From: Steroidobacteraceae bacterium
Lineage (GTDB): Bacteria > Pseudomonadota > Gammaproteobacteria > Steroidobacterales > Steroidobacteraceae
Assembly (NCBI GenBank): GCA_019634915.1
Contig: JAHCAN010000003.1
Location: 62,001 to 126,000 of the forward strand
Direction of reading: 5' to 3'
Length of the DNA: 64,000 nt
Shown here: one piece after another, positions 62,392-64,000 of the stretch
How positions within the stretch are numbered: position 1 is the stretch's first letter
How the letters are laid out: every line of letters begins with the position of its first letter
The notes under the pieces: generated by a model
Told to the model about the DNA's origin: nothing
Databases searched by the model: none
The model's input: the letters and a program-made list of their open reading frames with translations, nothing else
Program-made: the position numbers and the translations under genes

Positions 62392-63711
62392 ATGGCGAGC
62401 GCATCGGTCCCGATTTCCCGCCGCAAGGCTCTCACGGCGCTCGCAGGGGCATCTGCGGTCGTGGCCAGCGCGCGCGAAGAGCGCTCGGCGGAGCCTCCCC
62501 CTGCCCCCTCCTGGGACGTCGCCGTCATCGGTGCCGGCGTGTTCGGTGCCTGGACCGCCTGGCATTTGTTGCGTCAGCGCAAACGCGTGCTGCTGCTCGA
62601 CGCCTGGGGCGCCGCGAACAGCCGGGCCTCCTCGGGTGGCGAATCGCGCCTCACCCGCACCATCTATGGGGCCGACGGCATCTACACGCGCATGGCGGCC
62701 GAGTCGCTCGCCGACTGGCGCTGGCTCAGCGCGCGTGCCGGCCTGCCGGTCCTGCACGCGACCGGTGTGCTGATGTTCTTCCCGCAGCATGAGTCGTTCG
62801 CCGAGCAGAGCCTCGCCATCCACCGCGAGCTCGGGCTGCCGCTCGAGGTGCTCGCGCGTGCGGAGCTCGAGCGCCGGTATCCGCAGATGAGCTGGGACGG
62901 CGTCGAGTTCGGGTTGTACGAGGCCGACTATAGTGTGCTGATGGCGCGCCGCGCCGTGCAGACGCTGGTCGCGGAGTTCGTCGATGCGGGGGGAGAGTAT
63001 CGGGTGGGCGCGGTAGCTGGGCCGGGAGCGCCCGCCGCCGGGCCGCGCGCCGAGGTCGCGGGCGGCGAGGCTGCCGCCGCCGCGGGCGACGTGCTCGCGA
63101 GCGTGCGCACGAGCAGCGGCGAGCGGATCACGGCGCAGCAGCTCGTGTTCGCCTGCGGCCCGTGGCTCCCAAAGCTTTTTCCCGATCTGCTCGCGACGCG
63201 CATCTTCCCGACGCGCCAGGAAGTGTTCTTCTTCGCACCGCCCACGGGCGACGACCGCTACGGCGCGCGACATCTCCCGGGCTGGGCCGAGTTCACGGCG
63301 GGCGACATGTACTACGGCATGCCCGACCTCGAGAACCGCGGCTTCAAGATCGCGAACGACACGCACGGCGCGGCGTTCGACCCGGACACCGGTGAGCGGC
63401 GCGTGAGCCGCGAGGGCGAGGCCGACGTACGCCGCTATCTCGCGCGCCGCTTCCCGGCGCTCGCGCAGCAGCCGCTCGTCGAAACGCGTGTGTGCCAGTA
63501 CGAGAACAGCGCGAACGGCGACTTTCTCATCGACCGCCATCCGCACTTCGAGAACGTGTGGTTCGTCGGTGGCGGCTCAGGGCACGGCTTCAAGCACGGG
63601 CCGGCGGTGGGGCGGTATGCCGCGCAGCTCGTGACCGGGCAGCTCGCGGTGGCCGAGCCGCGCTTCTCGCTTGCGACCAAGGGGACGGTGCAGCGGCGGG
63701 AGGTGCATTAG
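62392..63711 (+). CDS. FAD-dependent oxidase, sarcosine/N-methyltryptophan oxidase type, TAT-exported
   Basis: 439 residues. TAT signal SRRKALTALAGASAVVASA. FAD motif DVAVIGAGVFGAWTAWHLL, LLLDAWGAANSRASSGGESR. The Cys in TRVCQYENSANGDFLIDRHP is in the place of the covalent flavin Cys of monomeric sarcosine oxidase, followed by VGGGSGHGFKHGPAVG. It oxidises a secondary amine such as an N-methyl amino acid, yielding H2O2 and aldehyde. Known relatives are mostly cytoplasmic; the TAT signal is unusual. A low-complexity Ala/Gly insert is near residue 215-235. ATG at 62392 has AGGAG eight bases before it. Divergent from a TonB receptor. Confidence 0.88.
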   Translation: MASASVPISRRKALTALAGASAVVASAREERSAEPPPAPSWDVAVIGAGVFGAWTAWHLLRQRKRVLLLDAWGAANSRASSGGESRLTRTIYGADGIYTRMAAESLADWRWLSARAGLPVLHATGVLMFFPQHESFAEQSLAIHRELGLPLEVLARAELERRYPQMSWDGVEFGLYEADYSVLMARRAVQTLVAEFVDAGGEYRVGAVAGPGAPAAGPRAEVAGGEAAAAAGDVLASVRTSSGERITAQQLVFACGPWLPKLFPDLLATRIFPTRQEVFFFAPPTGDDRYGARHLPGWAEFTAGDMYYGMPDLENRGFKIANDTHGAAFDPDTGERRVSREGEADVRRYLARRFPALAQQPLVETRVCQYENSANGDFLIDRHPHFENVWFVGGGSGHGFKHGPAVGRYAAQLVTGQLAVAEPRFSLATKGTVQRREVH

Positions 63712-63715
63712 GCCC

Positions 63716-63746
63716 TGAGCGCAAAGGCATCCATCAGGTGCGCTCA
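63716..63746. terminator. Weak inverted repeat between convergent genes
   Basis: TGAGCGCA and TGCGCTCA are separated by 15 bases, spanning the end of the gap and the stop codon of the next gene. Possible two-way terminator. Confidence 0.35.
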
Positions 63747-64000
63747 AAGACCCGCGAGGAAGTCACGAATCGCCCGCTCTTGCGCGCGCGTTGTATCCCG
63801 TGCGCCCGCGACGCACTCGGCTACGGGCCGAAGCAGTTCGTGTGGTATGGCCGAAGCCAACTCCAGGTCGCCCTTCCTGCGATCCCGTTCGGCCATGAAA
63901 GGATCAATGTCATCCGCCGGCCGAAGATCGAGCCATGTTTCGCGATTGAGGGGACCACCCAAGACACCGAGATAAAAGCTTGGGTACGGGTCTCCCTGGA
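63744..64000 (-). CDS. Protein of unknown function, C-terminal end (cut by window edge)
   Basis: The frame is open from the right edge to a stop at 63744, giving at least 85 residues: it begins QGDPYPSFYLGVLGGPLNRE and ends RAQERAIRDFLAGL. The sequence is charged, mainly helical and not repetitive. Its base composition appears less GC-biased than most of the window, so it may be an acquired gene, but this is an impression from a short piece. No family recognised. Confidence 0.55.
   Translation of the reverse strand, partial: QGDPYPSFYLGVLGGPLNRETWLDLRPADDIDPFMAERDRRKGDLELASAIPHELLRPVAECVAGARDTTRAQERAIRDFLAGL

Overview
The window is a gene-dense stretch of high-GC bacterial chromosome. It holds about 54 protein genes and no rRNA, tRNA, CRISPR array or insertion sequence that I can see. 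No gap between genes exceeds 300 bases. Gene content points to a gammaproteobacterium of the Steroidobacterales/Nevskiales/Xanthomonadales kind: three large TonB-dependent receptors, many acyl-CoA dehydrogenases, orphan gspAB, a large FadE, and a YtrA-type GntR/ABC pair. That placement is inference from gene content; no marker gene was compared.

Layout. 1-9.1 kb: the end of a CobW-type zinc GTPase and a WD40 protein; a glycosyltransferase; an exported M20 amidohydrolase; a two-subunit molybdenum hydroxylase (IorAB type); and a damaged stretch (7141-7840) where an NmrA-like reductase and the start of an MFS transporter carry apparent one-base losses. 9.1-16.9 kb: a Ser/Thr kinase paired with an unusual receiver-TM-TPR-TonB protein, a secreted protein of unknown role, an acetyltransferase, dodecin, and GspB/GspA. 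16.9-26.8 kb: a beta-oxidation block (acyl-CoA ligase, thiolase, FadJ-like protein), divergent from a paired acyl-CoA dehydrogenase and a TonB receptor, closed by a strong terminator. 26.9-32.7 kb: DUF2182, DUF1326 and an unknown gene, then an SDR/quinone reductase/acyl-CoA dehydrogenase operon divergent from a LysR regulator. 32.7-36.9 kb: an M20 peptidase, a CurA-type reductase, and a PadR/PspC pair.

38.2-46.3 kb is the most coherent accessory block. A TetR regulator and an exported M20-like protein diverge from a MaoC hydratase, a TonB receptor, a serine beta-lactamase-like hydrolase, a GPH-type transporter and an acyl-CoA ligase. Two near-identical palindromes lie at the tetR-maoC gap and just before the receptor. 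I read this as a TetR-controlled cassette for uptake, hydrolysis and CoA activation of an unknown conjugated acid.

46.3-52.6 kb is one tightly packed reverse-strand run: mdh, SYLF lipoprotein-like gene, fadE, DUF3667, dinB. 52.7-55.1 kb is a small membrane protein, GntR regulator and ABC exporter behind a near-consensus promoter with a palindrome over its -10. Then come purT, an Mla/MCE lipid transport operon (STAS-permease, ATPase, MCE protein, lipoprotein), a third TonB receptor, a TAT-exported sarcosine-oxidase-like flavoprotein, and a gene cut by the right edge.
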